A stretch of 64,000 nt of DNA, from positions 1-64,000 of the forward strand of contig JALFLB010000028.1 in NCBI GenBank assembly GCA_022775045.1, given 5' to 3'. The DNA is from Agathobacter sp. GTDB lineage: Bacteria > Bacillota > Clostridia > Lachnospirales > Lachnospiraceae. The notes below the pieces were generated by a model. That model had not been told where the DNA came from. It worked only from the letters and a program-made list of their open reading frames with translations, and ran no database searches. A program made the position numbers and the translations under genes. Below are positions 9,781 through 20,400 of this stretch, one piece after another; position 1 is the stretch's first letter, and the number at the start of each line of letters is the position of its first letter.

Positions 9781-10143
9781 TTACAATTCTTTCAAGTTAA
9801 AACTCACTGTCCACAGTCCCTTATAGCTGGTATCCTTCTTTAGCTTTGCCTTAAACCCATCCACATACATTTCCGCATCCTTTTGACTGACCGTCTCTGG
9901 ATCAAAAAATCGTACCTGTAATTTTTCCTTCTGCTTAAATTCCGTCAGCAGCTTCAGCCACTTCTGGGTAACAGAAAAGGAAACAGATATCGTCACAACG
10001 CCTGCTCTTACCACATCTCTCTGAATGGTACCGGCCTCTGTTTCTCCACCGCTATCTGCCTCCTTATCCGACATATCCACTTCATAACTATCTGGCAGAG
10101 GAAGATCCACGCCGTCAAAATTCAAATATTGAAAAAATGCCAT
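9781..10143 (-). CDS. Phage tail protein, small (downstream of tape measure)
   Basis: 120 aa, immediately downstream of the tape measure gene. Confidence 0.55.
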   Translation of the reverse strand: MAFFQYLNFDGVDLPLPDSYEVDMSDKEADSGGETEAGTIQRDVVRAGVVTISVSFSVTQKWLKLLTEFKQKEKLQVRFFDPETVSQKDAEMYVDGFKAKLKKDTSYKGLWTVSFNLKEL

Positions 10144-10146
10144 CGC

Positions 10147-12813
10147 TTACCTTCCTCCACTTCTTAAGTTTGCTCTCTGCTGAGCATTCACAATTACTTC
10201 ATCAAGCATCGTACCACCAACATATACTGGGATAACGATATCACCACTATTTCCAGACAAGCCACCAACTGCTTCCCTGATAGCACCTACCAAAGAAGTA
10301 AGGTCAGCACTGGATACAGAACCTCCTCCAGCAATTGCCATCTGATTGCCCTTCATCTGCGGATTGATAACCATGTCTGCCGCAAGACCGCTGACTGCAT
10401 CCTTTACCAGTCCTTTACTGTTCTCAATGCCCTTAGCCAGTCCCGACATGAAATCAGGCATCCAGCTCTCATACTCTGTAAGAGGTCCTTCATCCGGTAC
10501 CGAGAAATGCAGAAAAGATTTGATGGTGTCAGCCACACTGCAGACCGCATCTTTTACCTTCCCAATGCAGGACTTGATACCATTTACGATTCCTTCAACG
10601 ATATCTGCACCCCAACGAAAAGCCGAAGATGCCAGGCTCTTGATAAAACCAACTGCATTGTTAAAGCCAGTCTTTATGGTATTTACGATTCCTGAAATGG
10701 TATTCTTAATACCAGTCCACATCGCATTGAAGGCTCCAGACACTACTGACTTAATGGTGTTCAGCACTGTTGTAAATACATTTTTGATGGTATTCCATAC
10801 TGTTGTAATCACAGTCTTAATGGCATTCAGAATCGTAGTAATAACCGTCCTAATTGCATTGAACACAGTTGTGATGATTGTCTTGTATACATTGAAATAG
10901 GTGGTAACAATCGTCTTAATCACATTTAACACAGTAGTAAAAATAGTCTTGATTCCTTCCCACAAAGCAGAGAAGAAATTCCTGATACCATTCCAGATAG
11001 TCTGTGCTGTCGTGCTGATTGCCTGCCATGCTGCAGTGAAGAACGTCTTTAGTCCTTCCCATACTGCAACTGCTATCTGCTTAACGTTCTCCCACAAATC
11101 AATCCAGAACTGCCTGAATCCCTCGCAGTTATTCCACAGATAGATAAATGCCGCCACCAAAGCAGCAATCGCTGCAATAATCAGAACAATTGGATTGGCA
11201 AGCATAGTCGCATTTAATGCTGCAAATGCTCCCTTCACCACGTTGATGACGCCAGCCATTTTCGGTACAATTGTCATAATCGTACCGATTGCCGAAATTA
11301 CCTTACCGATAATAATCAGTACTGGTCCAAGTGCCGCTGCTACTAGAGCAATCACCATAATGGTTTTCTTCACGCCTTCCGGCAAGGAATTCAAAAATCC
11401 GATAAACCCCTGTAACCACTGCACCACTTCTCTTAATGCCGGAATTAAAAGCTGTCCAAAAGAAATAGCCAGCTCCTCAAGAGCCGACTTCAAAATGGTT
11501 AACTGTCCTTCCAGATTGTCATTCATGGTATCTGCCATATTCTGTGCAGCACCATCACAGTTGTCAATCGCACCGGAAAGCTTGTTTATATCTCCTTCCC
11601 CTGCATTCATAAGTGCAAGGAAGCCTGACATGGCATTCTTTCCTACCAAAGATTCTGCTGCAGCTGCCTTTTCCGATTCTGATAATCCAGAAAAAGCAAC
11701 CCTGCAATCAGCCAAAATATCGGATAAGTCTCTCATCGTACCATCTGCATTACTGGTAGCAATCGTTACCTCACCAATATTGGCACCACAGATTTTTACT
11801 TCACCGGACAAATTAGTCATAATGGTTCTAAGAGAAGTACCGGCCTGTGTACTCTTAATACCAGCATTTGCCATCAGACCAATGGCTTCCGCGGTATCCT
11901 CCACAGAAAATCCCAAAGAACCTGCAATCGGAGCACAGTACTTAAAGGTTTCACCCATCATAGACACATTGGTATTAGCATTACTTGAAGCAGCCGCCAG
12001 TACATCTGCAAAATGTCCCGAATCCTGCGCCGTAAGTCCAAAAGCTGTAAGGGCATCCGTCACAATGTCAGAAGTTGTAGCCAAATCTTCTCCGGATGCA
12101 GCTGCAAGATTCATAACACCTTCAATACCCGAAAGCATATCCTCCGTCTTCCAGCCAGCCATTGCCATGTAGTTCATGGCCTCAGCCGCTTCACTGGCAG
12201 AGAATTTCGTCTTAGAACCCATTTCTCTTGCCTTGGCAGTCAAAGCCTCCATCTCAGAACCAGTCGCACCGGATACCGCCTCAACCTTACTCATGGCAGC
12301 TTCAAAATCAGCAGCCGTTTTCACAGATGCAGTACCAAGTGCTGTCACTGTAGCCGTAACCGGCAACATCTTCTTTCCGGCAGATTCAATATTCCCTCCA
12401 ACATCTTTCAGCTGTTCTCCGGTAGCCGCTATCTTCTGCATTGCAGTAGCAGACTGATTCGCCTGTTCCTCTAACCGTTTTAACTCCTGCTCTGTTTCAA
12501 CAATCTCCCTCTGCAAAGCATCATACTGGCTCTGAGATATTTCTCCATTAGCAAGAGCCGTATTTGCCTGCTCCGCAGCAATCTTTAATGTCTCTAACTT
12601 CTCCTTAGTTTCAGAAACGGCCTGTGCAAGTAACTTCTGCTTCTGGGAAAGCAGCTCCGTATTGCCCGGATCCAGTTTCAGAAGCTTCTCCACATCCTTA
12701 AGCTGTGACTGTGTATTTCTGATTTCTGTATTAACACCCTTAAGGGCTGTCTGTAGCTTGGTGGTATCGCCGCCAATTTCAATGGTGATACCCTTAATTC
12801 TATTGGCTGCCAT
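10147..12813 (-). CDS. Tail tape measure protein (TP901 family)
   Basis: 888 aa; AAxFEAAMSKVEAVSGATGSEMEALTAKAREMGSKTKFSASEAAEAMNYMAMAGW core and tandem degenerate repeats. Confidence 0.95.
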   Translation of the reverse strand: MAANRIKGITIEIGGDTTKLQTALKGVNTEIRNTQSQLKDVEKLLKLDPGNTELLSQKQKLLAQAVSETKEKLETLKIAAEQANTALANGEISQSQYDALQREIVETEQELKRLEEQANQSATAMQKIAATGEQLKDVGGNIESAGKKMLPVTATVTALGTASVKTAADFEAAMSKVEAVSGATGSEMEALTAKAREMGSKTKFSASEAAEAMNYMAMAGWKTEDMLSGIEGVMNLAAASGEDLATTSDIVTDALTAFGLTAQDSGHFADVLAAASSNANTNVSMMGETFKYCAPIAGSLGFSVEDTAEAIGLMANAGIKSTQAGTSLRTIMTNLSGEVKICGANIGEVTIATSNADGTMRDLSDILADCRVAFSGLSESEKAAAAESLVGKNAMSGFLALMNAGEGDINKLSGAIDNCDGAAQNMADTMNDNLEGQLTILKSALEELAISFGQLLIPALREVVQWLQGFIGFLNSLPEGVKKTIMVIALVAAALGPVLIIIGKVISAIGTIMTIVPKMAGVINVVKGAFAALNATMLANPIVLIIAAIAALVAAFIYLWNNCEGFRQFWIDLWENVKQIAVAVWEGLKTFFTAAWQAISTTAQTIWNGIRNFFSALWEGIKTIFTTVLNVIKTIVTTYFNVYKTIITTVFNAIRTVITTILNAIKTVITTVWNTIKNVFTTVLNTIKSVVSGAFNAMWTGIKNTISGIVNTIKTGFNNAVGFIKSLASSAFRWGADIVEGIVNGIKSCIGKVKDAVCSVADTIKSFLHFSVPDEGPLTEYESWMPDFMSGLAKGIENSKGLVKDAVSGLAADMVINPQMKGNQMAIAGGGSVSSADLTSLVGAIREAVGGLSGNSGDIVIPVYVGGTMLDEVIVNAQQRANLRSGGR
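10730..10960 (-). repeat. Tandem ~33 bp / 11-aa repeats in the tape measure gene
   Basis: Protein repeats such as TTVFNAIRTVI-TTILNAIKTVI-TTVWNTIKNVF-TTVLNTIKSVV. Confidence 0.8.
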
Positions 12814-12844
12814 ACCTTACCTCCTCCCAATAAAAATGGCATCA

Positions 12845-13392
12845 TCAGAAGCGATCGAAATCTTCCTGAGATGCCAGTGTGTGATAATGCTTGTCTGCAT
12901 CCTGATCATTATTACTTTCCACGTACATGTCATTCACCATTCCGATGGTCAGCAAATCCAAATCCCTGATGGATATTCCAAGCTGTACACACCGCAATAG
13001 GAACAACGGTGTTGTCATCGGACGGTCTGTTGCACGAAGTTTTTTTTAGCCTCCACATCCGTCTTCACATTCAGTCCCCAGAGTTCAATAATCTTCGGAA
13101 GCACCTGATAGATAGAAAATGTATTAAACTCATCCAGCCACTCTTCCGGTGTATTTGGAATCGCAGGGTCTGCATGCTTTGCCATCACATAAGCAATATT
13201 TTCGAACATCTCCAAAGAAAACATATCCAAGTTACTGACCTCTTCTGTATTACTATCAATCGCCTTCTCCAAAGAAGCCAGATCCTTATAGATATCCCGC
13301 TGGAACTTCATTCTGTATATTCTCGGAATTGCAGCACTTGCCCTGAACGGTACCTGCTTTCCGTCAATTTCGATGTTTTTAACCATACTCAT
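12845..13392 (-). CDS. Tail assembly chaperone gpG-gpGT fusion made by programmed -1 frameshift (unshifted gpG is 13015-13392)
   Basis: Frame 0 contains GCT AAA AAA AAC (slippery A AAA AAC, 13039-13045). The -1 frame continues to TGA at 12845-12847 encoding ...MTTPLFLLRCVQLGISIRDLDLLTIGMVNDMYVESNNDQDADKHYHTLASQEDFDRF. Confidence 0.85.
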
Positions 13393-13451
13393 ATGCAGAG
13401 TCTCCCTTCAAAAAATCTGGAGCTAAAGCATCAGCCTCAGCTCCATTTACC

Positions 13452-14042
13452 TTACATTGTCTCAGTATCCGTATTCACACCGGTAAAAGACGGCATATAA
13501 ACTGCCTTGTACCAGTCGGTATAAACAGAACTATCTGTCTCATTACCGGTCTTTGCCTTCACCACTCCGGAAGGAAGCGGTGTTGCCTTAATTGTAAGCG
13601 TTTCTGTCTGCACTTCCTTGGAATCCTCATTGGTCTTACCCTCAATACCAGGTCTTGATGCAGAGCAATTATAAAGCACATGTCTGATATGCTTCACATC
13701 ACCATCAAACTCGAAAAGCAATGCAAAGGCATTCAGTTCGGAATTCGCATCCTCAATCAGAACCTTGTTATCATCCAGCGACTCATTCAAGGCAGATACC
13801 CTGAAATCCTCAGGAATAATAGCAAGTTCCAAATCTCCATCGTAGCCCATGTTGTTATTGATCACGTAATAAGCCACCCCATCTGCATAAAAGTTCTCCG
13901 GTTCTCCATTGGCATCCAGAGAAATTGATACTGCACCAGGCAAAGCTACCGGTGTATCAAAGGAAATAACACCTTCCTCATCCACCTTAAGCATTGCATA
14001 GTGGGCATTCTTAAGATTGTATTTGACTTTATTCTTAGCCAT
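13452..14042 (-). CDS. Major tail protein
   Basis: 196 aa, upstream of tail chaperone; FDTPVALPGAVSISLDANGE... typical of phi13-type major tail proteins. Confidence 0.85.
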   Translation of the reverse strand: MAKNKVKYNLKNAHYAMLKVDEEGVISFDTPVALPGAVSISLDANGEPENFYADGVAYYVINNNMGYDGDLELAIIPEDFRVSALNESLDDNKVLIEDANSELNAFALLFEFDGDVKHIRHVLYNCSASRPGIEGKTNEDSKEVQTETLTIKATPLPSGVVKAKTGNETDSSVYTDWYKAVYMPSFTGVNTDTETM

Positions 14043-14370
14043 CGTTCAAACCCTCCATTTCAAAAATATATAAGACTTCATAAAGCTTTTCGCTTTCAAT
14101 CCATGTTTCAGATTTGTTATAGAAAATGTCATGAGAATCTAAAATATCCTCAACCCTCTTCTCCAGATCCAAATCCTTAAAATCCATGTACAGTTCTATA
14201 TGAACCTCATTTATCTTGAAATACACCTTCCCATCTGCAGCAAAGTTATTGCTACCGGGTAAGAGATAACAGATAAACGGTGGCTCAGGACTTTCCCCTT
14301 CTGCAAAGTGGTCATACGCAAAAGGTATCTTCATCTCCTGCAGCATTTCCACTAACTTTTCCATCGTCAT
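14035..14370 (-). CDS. Tail completion/terminator-like protein
   Basis: 111 aa in the canonical neck-gene position. Confidence 0.6.
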   Translation of the reverse strand: MTMEKLVEMLQEMKIPFAYDHFAEGESPEPPFICYLLPGSNNFAADGKVYFKINEVHIELYMDFKDLDLEKRVEDILDSHDIFYNKSETWIESEKLYEVLYIFEMEGLNDG

Positions 14371-14747
14371 TTCAATGCCGCCTCCACTTCTCTTTCCAAA
14401 AGTTCAGCTGCAGCTTTCTCTGCCGGAGCAATATGCGGAAAGGCTCTCGTTCTGCCGCCACCCCGTTTGGCATGACCAAATTCTAAAAGATGTGCCAGCT
14501 GGTAACGGTTCTTGGAATGTACTGTCACTTCCATCGCATTAGCACTTTCCTTTGTGGTTTTCACCGTCCAGCTTTTCTTATACTGACCGGTATCCACAGG
14601 TGCTCCTGCCTGCACATCACTTTTTGCTTTCCTGCCTGCCTTTTTCACAGCGGCTTTCATATCCTCTGTCGCAAGGTCTGCATATTCCTGCAAGCCTTCC
14701 ATGATAACATGCGCCATCTCATCCACCCTGCATCTGTCCCTTGCCAT
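14367..14747 (-). CDS. HK97 gp10-like neck protein
   Basis: GAPVDTGQYKKSWTVK...HLLEFGHAKRGGGRTRAFPHIAPA signature. Confidence 0.85.
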   Translation of the reverse strand: MARDRCRVDEMAHVIMEGLQEYADLATEDMKAAVKKAGRKAKSDVQAGAPVDTGQYKKSWTVKTTKESANAMEVTVHSKNRYQLAHLLEFGHAKRGGGRTRAFPHIAPAEKAAAELLEREVEAALK

Positions 14748-14749
14748 TG

Positions 14750-15097
14750 TTACCGCCTCACTTTCCTACAGCTGAATTTCAAACTTTTTTTCTTAAAATT
14801 CATATAATCTACATTCGAGATATCATAAATTTCTCCATGAAAAATCAGCCTGTGCGTGGTAGAACCAATCTCGGATGCTTTCTTACAATAACGAATGATT
14901 ACAGTCATTCCCACATCCTCCACAATGGTTCCTGCCTCTTCCTTTTCCTTGGAGCTTGCCAGACCTTCACCGCCAATCGTTGCCGAACAACTGTAGAAAT
15001 CAACCCAAGCATTCTTATGATTGCCAATTGCATCTACCACCAGTTCATTCTTCTGGAAGGTTACCTTCTCATTCAAAAGTCCAATGTTCATCAGCAC
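14750..15097 (-). CDS. Head-tail adaptor/head closure protein
   Basis: 115 aa; GLLNEKVTFQK...WVDFYSCSATIGG, canonical position. Confidence 0.75.
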   Translation of the reverse strand: MLMNIGLLNEKVTFQKNELVVDAIGNHKNAWVDFYSCSATIGGEGLASSKEKEEAGTIVEDVGMTVIIRYCKKASEIGSTTHRLIFHGEIYDISNVDYMNFKKKSLKFSCRKVRR

Positions 15098-15100
15098 CTC

Positions 15101-15373
15101 CTAAAATCCCGGTTCTCTTACACCAAACAAAAGCGACCTCAACGATAAAGTAAGCGCATGATGGTCAGCCTCTTCCCTGTGCTCATACAGGTAAGCTACT
15201 GCATACATCACCGCAATCTTACTTACCGCCTGTTTCTCAAATGCTTCCTCAGAAAGTCTTGCGATGTCCACACACAACTGCTGACTTTGAGCAATGATGC
15301 CGGAAAGCAGCGCATCATCATCCTCAAAGTCCACCCTGAGATAATTCTTCATTTCTTCTAATGTCACTACCAT
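15101..15373 (-). CDS. Head-tail connector (gp6-like)
   Basis: VTLEEMKNYLRVDFEDDDALLSGIIAQSQQL signature. Confidence 0.85.
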   Translation of the reverse strand: MVVTLEEMKNYLRVDFEDDDALLSGIIAQSQQLCVDIARLSEEAFEKQAVSKIAVMYAVAYLYEHREEADHHALTLSLRSLLFGVREPGF

Positions 15374-15440
15374 GCGCGTTTCTACAAGCGGGGATTTGCT
15401 TTCAAATCCTGCAAATGCCCGCTTGTTTTACCTCCTCATC

Positions 15441-16661
15441 TTAGGATCCAGAAGTTCCGACCTTCTGCTGAAGCACCTTGATCGCCTCAGGAAGCACAAG
15501 CTTACCATCCACTCTTTGGCTTCCAAGGAAACCAACCTGGCCATTTGCAGCATAAAGCTCGTTGAGACGTTTGAAGCTTCTGCCCTGTCTGTCCGCAATC
15601 CAGTAGTAGCTGAAATCACCAAATGCGATTGTCTTTGCTCCGGCCGCTGCCGTAGGCATATAAGCAGAGGTTACTACAGGTCTTCCAAGGATCGTGTCCG
15701 GAGTACCGGCAACTAAGGAAGGCTGCCATAAGTACTGATTGTTATTATCCTTGAGCTTTCTGATTGCCTTGATTGTAGCATCATTCAATACCCAAACTGC
15801 CTTCTTGCGATATGGAGACTTCAGACTGTAGAACAAGTCGATGACTTCATCAGCAGTAATGACTGTGGCACTCGCTGCCGTAACACCAATCTCAGCACCA
15901 CCGTTTGTTGCAAGAATGCCAAGAGGCTTACCTGTACCATCACCATTGAAGAAGGAATCTTCCTCTCTGGCACCGATACGTCTTGCAAACTCTCTGCTGA
16001 TATAGCTTTCCAAGTCAAAGGCGCTGTCATTAAGAAGCTCCTCAGAAACCTTGATCATAGTACCAAGCTTGTAAGCACCAATAGATACCTGCGTGAAAGC
16101 ATCGTCATCTTCCTGATAAAGACCTTCTTCATCAATCCATGAAGCCTCTCCCTTAGTAGCAACTACCGGAATCTTTCTGTCACCAGAGGAAGTATTGATA
16201 ATCTTCGCAAGAGTACGAAATACGTTCTCCTCTTCCAAAGCTTCGACCAGTGTATGTTCAAATTCATCAGGAACTAAATAGCCACCTTCAGAATCTGTCC
16301 CTACCTGCAATGCATTGTACACTGCTGCGGAAGGAGTCTTTGCTCTCATGGCATTCCAGAAGGAACCCTTGTATTCATCAGAAGCACGTCCTGTCTTTGT
16401 TTCATCCTTCCCCATCTTGGCACCCGGCTTTCCGGTAAGTGGAGTGCTGGTAGCCTTAGAAAGCTCTGCATCAATGGCAGCCTGTCTCTCCAGTCTCTCA
16501 ATCTCCTTACCCAAATTCATAACATCCTGTTCCATCTTGTCATAGGCCGCAGTATCTTCCTCGGAGAGCATACCGTCTGCGCCTCTCTTGGCATCTAAGA
16601 ACGCTTTTGCTGCATCCCAGGCCTTTGCTCTTTTTTCTCTAAGTTCTAAAATCTTACTCAT
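15441..16661 (-). CDS. Major capsid protein, HK97 family
   Basis: Scaffold-like N-terminus; GGYLVPDEFEHTLVEALEEENVFR; EEDSFFNGDGTGKPLGIL. Confidence 0.95.
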   Translation of the reverse strand: MSKILELREKRAKAWDAAKAFLDAKRGADGMLSEEDTAAYDKMEQDVMNLGKEIERLERQAAIDAELSKATSTPLTGKPGAKMGKDETKTGRASDEYKGSFWNAMRAKTPSAAVYNALQVGTDSEGGYLVPDEFEHTLVEALEEENVFRTLAKIINTSSGDRKIPVVATKGEASWIDEEGLYQEDDDAFTQVSIGAYKLGTMIKVSEELLNDSAFDLESYISREFARRIGAREEDSFFNGDGTGKPLGILATNGGAEIGVTAASATVITADEVIDLFYSLKSPYRKKAVWVLNDATIKAIRKLKDNNNQYLWQPSLVAGTPDTILGRPVVTSAYMPTAAAGAKTIAFGDFSYYWIADRQGRSFKRLNELYAANGQVGFLGSQRVDGKLVLPEAIKVLQQKVGTSGS

Positions 16662-16702
16662 AATGAAAATCCTCCATTTTCTAAAATGTAAAGAGCCTGC
16701 TA

Positions 16703-17437
16703 TCAGTGCGATAACAAGCTCAGTCTCTTCTCCAGCTGATCTACCGGAGTACGTTTCTCTGTCTTTTGTTTCGGTGGGATAAGCTTAGACAACATCGAAT
16801 TTGTCACAGCCTGTCTTGAGAACATAACTGCTCCAACTTTAATGTCATCTTCTATTTCTCCACCAGTTACACCTTCCTGCCCCTCGGCAAAAAGAATTTT
16901 ATCTGCAAAGCCAAGCTCTACTGCCTTTTTTGCATTGAACCAGCTCTCTGCATCCATAAGCTTTGAGATCTTATCCCTAGCAAGCCCAGTCTTAATCTCA
17001 TAGGCATTCATGATGGATTCCTTTACTTCATCCAGCATCTTCACCGCCTTCTTCATTTCCTCGGAATCTCCGATTGCGATCGTTGCCGGATTATGAATCA
17101 TCATCATTGCCACAGGACTCATTTCGACAGTTGTGCCAGCCATTGCAATCACGGAGGCAGCCGAAGCCGCAAGACCATCAATCTTAACTGTCACATCGTA
17201 TGGATAATTCATCAGCATGTTGTAAATCTGGGCTGCGGCAAACACATCACCGCCGGGGCTGTTAATCCATACAGAAATCGGACCCGAACCACTTTCAAGC
17301 TCATCCTTAAAAAGCTTCGGTGTTACCTCATCCCCATACCAGGTTTCATCTGATATTTCTCCATTCAAAAAGAGCGTTCTCATCACAGCGCCGCTCTCAT
17401 CCTGATTCTTTATCCAGTTCCAAAACTTTCTTTTCAT
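16703..17437 (-). CDS. Head maturation protease, ClpP-related
   Basis: WINSPGGDVFAAAQIYNML, DGLAASAASVIAMAG (Ser), MMMIHNPATIAIG (His). Confidence 0.95.
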   Translation of the reverse strand: MKRKFWNWIKNQDESGAVMRTLFLNGEISDETWYGDEVTPKLFKDELESGSGPISVWINSPGGDVFAAAQIYNMLMNYPYDVTVKIDGLAASAASVIAMAGTTVEMSPVAMMMIHNPATIAIGDSEEMKKAVKMLDEVKESIMNAYEIKTGLARDKISKLMDAESWFNAKKAVELGFADKILFAEGQEGVTGGEIEDDIKVGAVMFSRQAVTNSMLSKLIPPKQKTEKRTPVDQLEKRLSLLSH

Positions 17438-18762
17438 CGCTTACCTCCATATTTTTTATTCTGCTGACCACCTTCATCTGGTGGCTGCCCTTTCTTCTGC
17501 TCTTGCACAGCATCATCCGACTTACTGCTACCATCTACAGCAAAGATACCTGCATCCTCCAATTTGGTCATATTTCCATTGATAAGATAAAGGTCACCAC
17601 CTGCCTCTGCAGGAATGCGGTCAAGATTCTCAAGCTCGCGGATATCATTTGCTGACATCCAACCATTCTGTCTTGCTGTCGCATACCCGGCCATTCGGCT
17701 TTGGTAATCACCTCGAAGCAAACCGTCCACATTGAACTTAAAGAAATACTTCTTTTTCTCTTCCGGTGTAAGAAGGGCTCTGACCATCGCCTGCTCCCAT
17801 CTTGCCACCCACGGATCCAAAGTGTATTTCACAAACTCCAAGGATTGCTGCTCAATATTAGAAAAGCTCGACTTCTCCAGATCTCCCACCATATGTGGCG
17901 GCACTCTGAAGATTCGAGCTATCTCATCAATCTGAAATTTCCTTGTTTCCAAAAACTGTGCTTCATTCGGACTGATGGAAATTGGTGTGTACTTCATCCC
18001 TTCTTCCAACACAGCCACCTTATTGGCATTGGCAGAACCACCAAAGGTTGCCTGCCAGCTTTCCCTTACTCTGCTTGGATCTTTGATAGTACCCGGATGC
18101 TCTAACACACCGGAAGGAGCAGCACCATTTGCAAAGAATTTAGCGCCGTACTCTTCACAGGCAATCGCCATACCGATTGCATTCTTTGCCATCGCAATCG
18201 GACTATATCCCACCAGACCGTCAAAGCCTAAGCCCGGAATGTGAAGTACATCCTGTGCCTGCAATCTTACCGATGTTCCCTTCATGGTATGCGCATCATC
18301 TGAACTAAGATAGTACTCATAATAAATCTGGCCATCCTGGTCACGGTTCACTTCCATCCTGTCGGGCATCAGCGGATACAGAGCAATAATCTCCCCTCTC
18401 GCATTCCTGATAATCTGACTGTACGCATTTCCCCATAGAAGTAAATGTGTCATCAAGGTTTCTCGAAACACAAAGGAAGTCATCTCTGGATTTGGCTCAT
18501 CATGGAGCAAAAAATAAAGCGGATGATCCACCGCCTTTTCCTTACCACCATCTGCATTGTATCTGTAAAACTGCAATGGCAAACTTGCCACAGCCTCCGA
18601 CAATATCCTCACACAGGAGTACACTGCCGTCATTTGCATCGCTGTTCTCTCATTTACCCTCTTACCGGAAGTCGAACCACCCATAAAGAAGGAATACGCA
18701 CTTCCTGATGTTCTGTTTGTGGGAGCATCCCTGCCCCGGAATATATTACTCAAAAATCCCAT
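17434..18762 (-). CDS. Phage portal protein, HK97 family
   Basis: VYSCVRILSEAVASLPLQFY... and FRVPPHMVGDLEKSSFSNIEQQSLEFVKYTL. Confidence 0.95.
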   Translation of the reverse strand: MGFLSNIFRGRDAPTNRTSGSAYSFFMGGSTSGKRVNERTAMQMTAVYSCVRILSEAVASLPLQFYRYNADGGKEKAVDHPLYFLLHDEPNPEMTSFVFRETLMTHLLLWGNAYSQIIRNARGEIIALYPLMPDRMEVNRDQDGQIYYEYYLSSDDAHTMKGTSVRLQAQDVLHIPGLGFDGLVGYSPIAMAKNAIGMAIACEEYGAKFFANGAAPSGVLEHPGTIKDPSRVRESWQATFGGSANANKVAVLEEGMKYTPISISPNEAQFLETRKFQIDEIARIFRVPPHMVGDLEKSSFSNIEQQSLEFVKYTLDPWVARWEQAMVRALLTPEEKKKYFFKFNVDGLLRGDYQSRMAGYATARQNGWMSANDIRELENLDRIPAEAGGDLYLINGNMTKLEDAGIFAVDGSSKSDDAVQEQKKGQPPDEGGQQNKKYGGKR

Positions 18763-18774
18763 AAAGCCTCCTTA

Positions 18775-20400
18775 TCAAAATACCAGCAATCCTCTTGTAT
18801 CATAGACACTTCCACTTTCACCTTCGTGTCTGACTGCTCTATCCAAAGCCATAATTGCAGCAACAATGCCATCAATCTTTTCTTTCGATTTCGCTTTCGT
18901 CACCTTTATATTTCCGGCTGGATCTGTATCAACTACTACATTTCCTGCCATCCATCTCATTACCGGATGACCACCATGAATGATTTTGCCTTCCATAAGC
19001 AGTCTGTAAAATTCCTTCGTAGGAGCTGACATAGAAGCAAAGCCCTGTCCGAATGGCACCATCGTAAGTCCATTATCTTCCAGGTTCTGGATTACATGAG
19101 TCGCATTCCATCTATCCACCGCAATCTCTAAAATGTGATACTTCTCCGATAAATCCATGATGAATTTCTCGATGAAATCATAATGAATCACATTCCCTTC
19201 GGTTGACATGATGTAGCCCTGCTTTTCCCAGATATCATATGGTACAGAATTAGCTTTCACTCTTCTCGGAATGGTTTCCTCAGGAATCCAGAAGTACGGC
19301 AAAAGCACATACTTCTCATCCTCATCCCTTGGCGGAAATATCAGTACCAATGCCGTAATATCTCCGGTACTGGATAAGTCCAGGCCCGCATAGCAATCTC
19401 TGCCAGCAAGCGCATCCATATCAATCGGCTCATTGCCTCTCATATAAATCGCATCAGGAATCCATGCAACGGTCGAACTGACCCACATATTGCATCGAAG
19501 CCATTTGAATGTGACTTCATCAGCTGGGTTCTGCTTTGCTTCTCTATACGCATCCCTCAACCTTTCAATATCAACGGTATATCCAAGAGAAGGATTGACC
19601 TTGTACCAATTCGCTTCATCTTCCCAGTCCTCATCATCCTTAAGCCCGTAAACCACAGGATAAAAAGTCGGATCCACACGTCTGCCTTCCAGAATATCCA
19701 CCGCTTTTGTATGAAGCTCATATGCAATGGAATGTCTGTCATTACCTGCAGTCGTGATAATAAAATGTAGCGGATTCTGTCTTGCATCCGACGAACCTTT
19801 GGTAAGTACATCATATAACTGCCTATTCGGCTGGGTATGAATTTCATCAAATACCAAACCGCTTACTGAAAATCCATGTTTGCCACCAACTTCAGCTGAC
19901 AGCACCTGATAGTAGCCAGCATTGCTGTAATTCACAATACGCTTGGTGGCTCCCATCAGCTTGCTTCTTTTCATCAAAGCCGGTGACATCTCCACCATCT
20001 GTTTCGCTACATCAAATACAATAGATGCCTGCTGACGGTCAGCTGCTGCACCATACACTTCCGCACTTGGCTCATTGTCAGCATATAATAAATAAAGAGC
20101 GACGGCCGCAGCCAATTCACTCTTTCCTACCTTCTTACATATTTCCACAAACGCAGTACGAAACTGCCTGTTCCCATCTGGTTTTACAATTCCAAAAATA
20201 TCTCTTATGAGCTGCTCCTGCCACGGCAACAGCCAGAATGGTGTTCCGGCCCATTTGCCTTTCGTGTGGCAAAGATTCTCAATAAAAGTAACTGCCCTGT
20301 CTGCTTTCTTCTTGTCATAGTGAGAAGTAGGCAGCATAAACTGAGAAGGCTTATAATTCTTAAGCTTTGGATATCCCTTTGGTCTTGGTTCCTTTGCCAT
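18775..20400 (-). CDS. terL: Terminase large subunit
   Basis: WLLPWQEQLIRDIFG...FVEICKKVGKSELAA; FDEIHTQPNRQLYDVL; CYAGLDLSSTGDITALVLIFP. Confidence 0.95.
   Translation of the reverse strand: MAKEPRPKGYPKLKNYKPSQFMLPTSHYDKKKADRAVTFIENLCHTKGKWAGTPFWLLPWQEQLIRDIFGIVKPDGNRQFRTAFVEICKKVGKSELAAAVALYLLYADNEPSAEVYGAAADRQQASIVFDVAKQMVEMSPALMKRSKLMGATKRIVNYSNAGYYQVLSAEVGGKHGFSVSGLVFDEIHTQPNRQLYDVLTKGSSDARQNPLHFIITTAGNDRHSIAYELHTKAVDILEGRRVDPTFYPVVYGLKDDEDWEDEANWYKVNPSLGYTVDIERLRDAYREAKQNPADEVTFKWLRCNMWVSSTVAWIPDAIYMRGNEPIDMDALAGRDCYAGLDLSSTGDITALVLIFPPRDEDEKYVLLPYFWIPEETIPRRVKANSVPYDIWEKQGYIMSTEGNVIHYDFIEKFIMDLSEKYHILEIAVDRWNATHVIQNLEDNGLTMVPFGQGFASMSAPTKEFYRLLMEGKIIHGGHPVMRWMAGNVVVDTDPAGNIKVTKAKSKEKIDGIVAAIMALDRAVRHEGESGSVYDTRGLLVF

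Noticed and set aside
10730-10960. Tandem repeats considered as novel structural DNA
   Set aside because: Explained by helical repeats of the tape measure protein.
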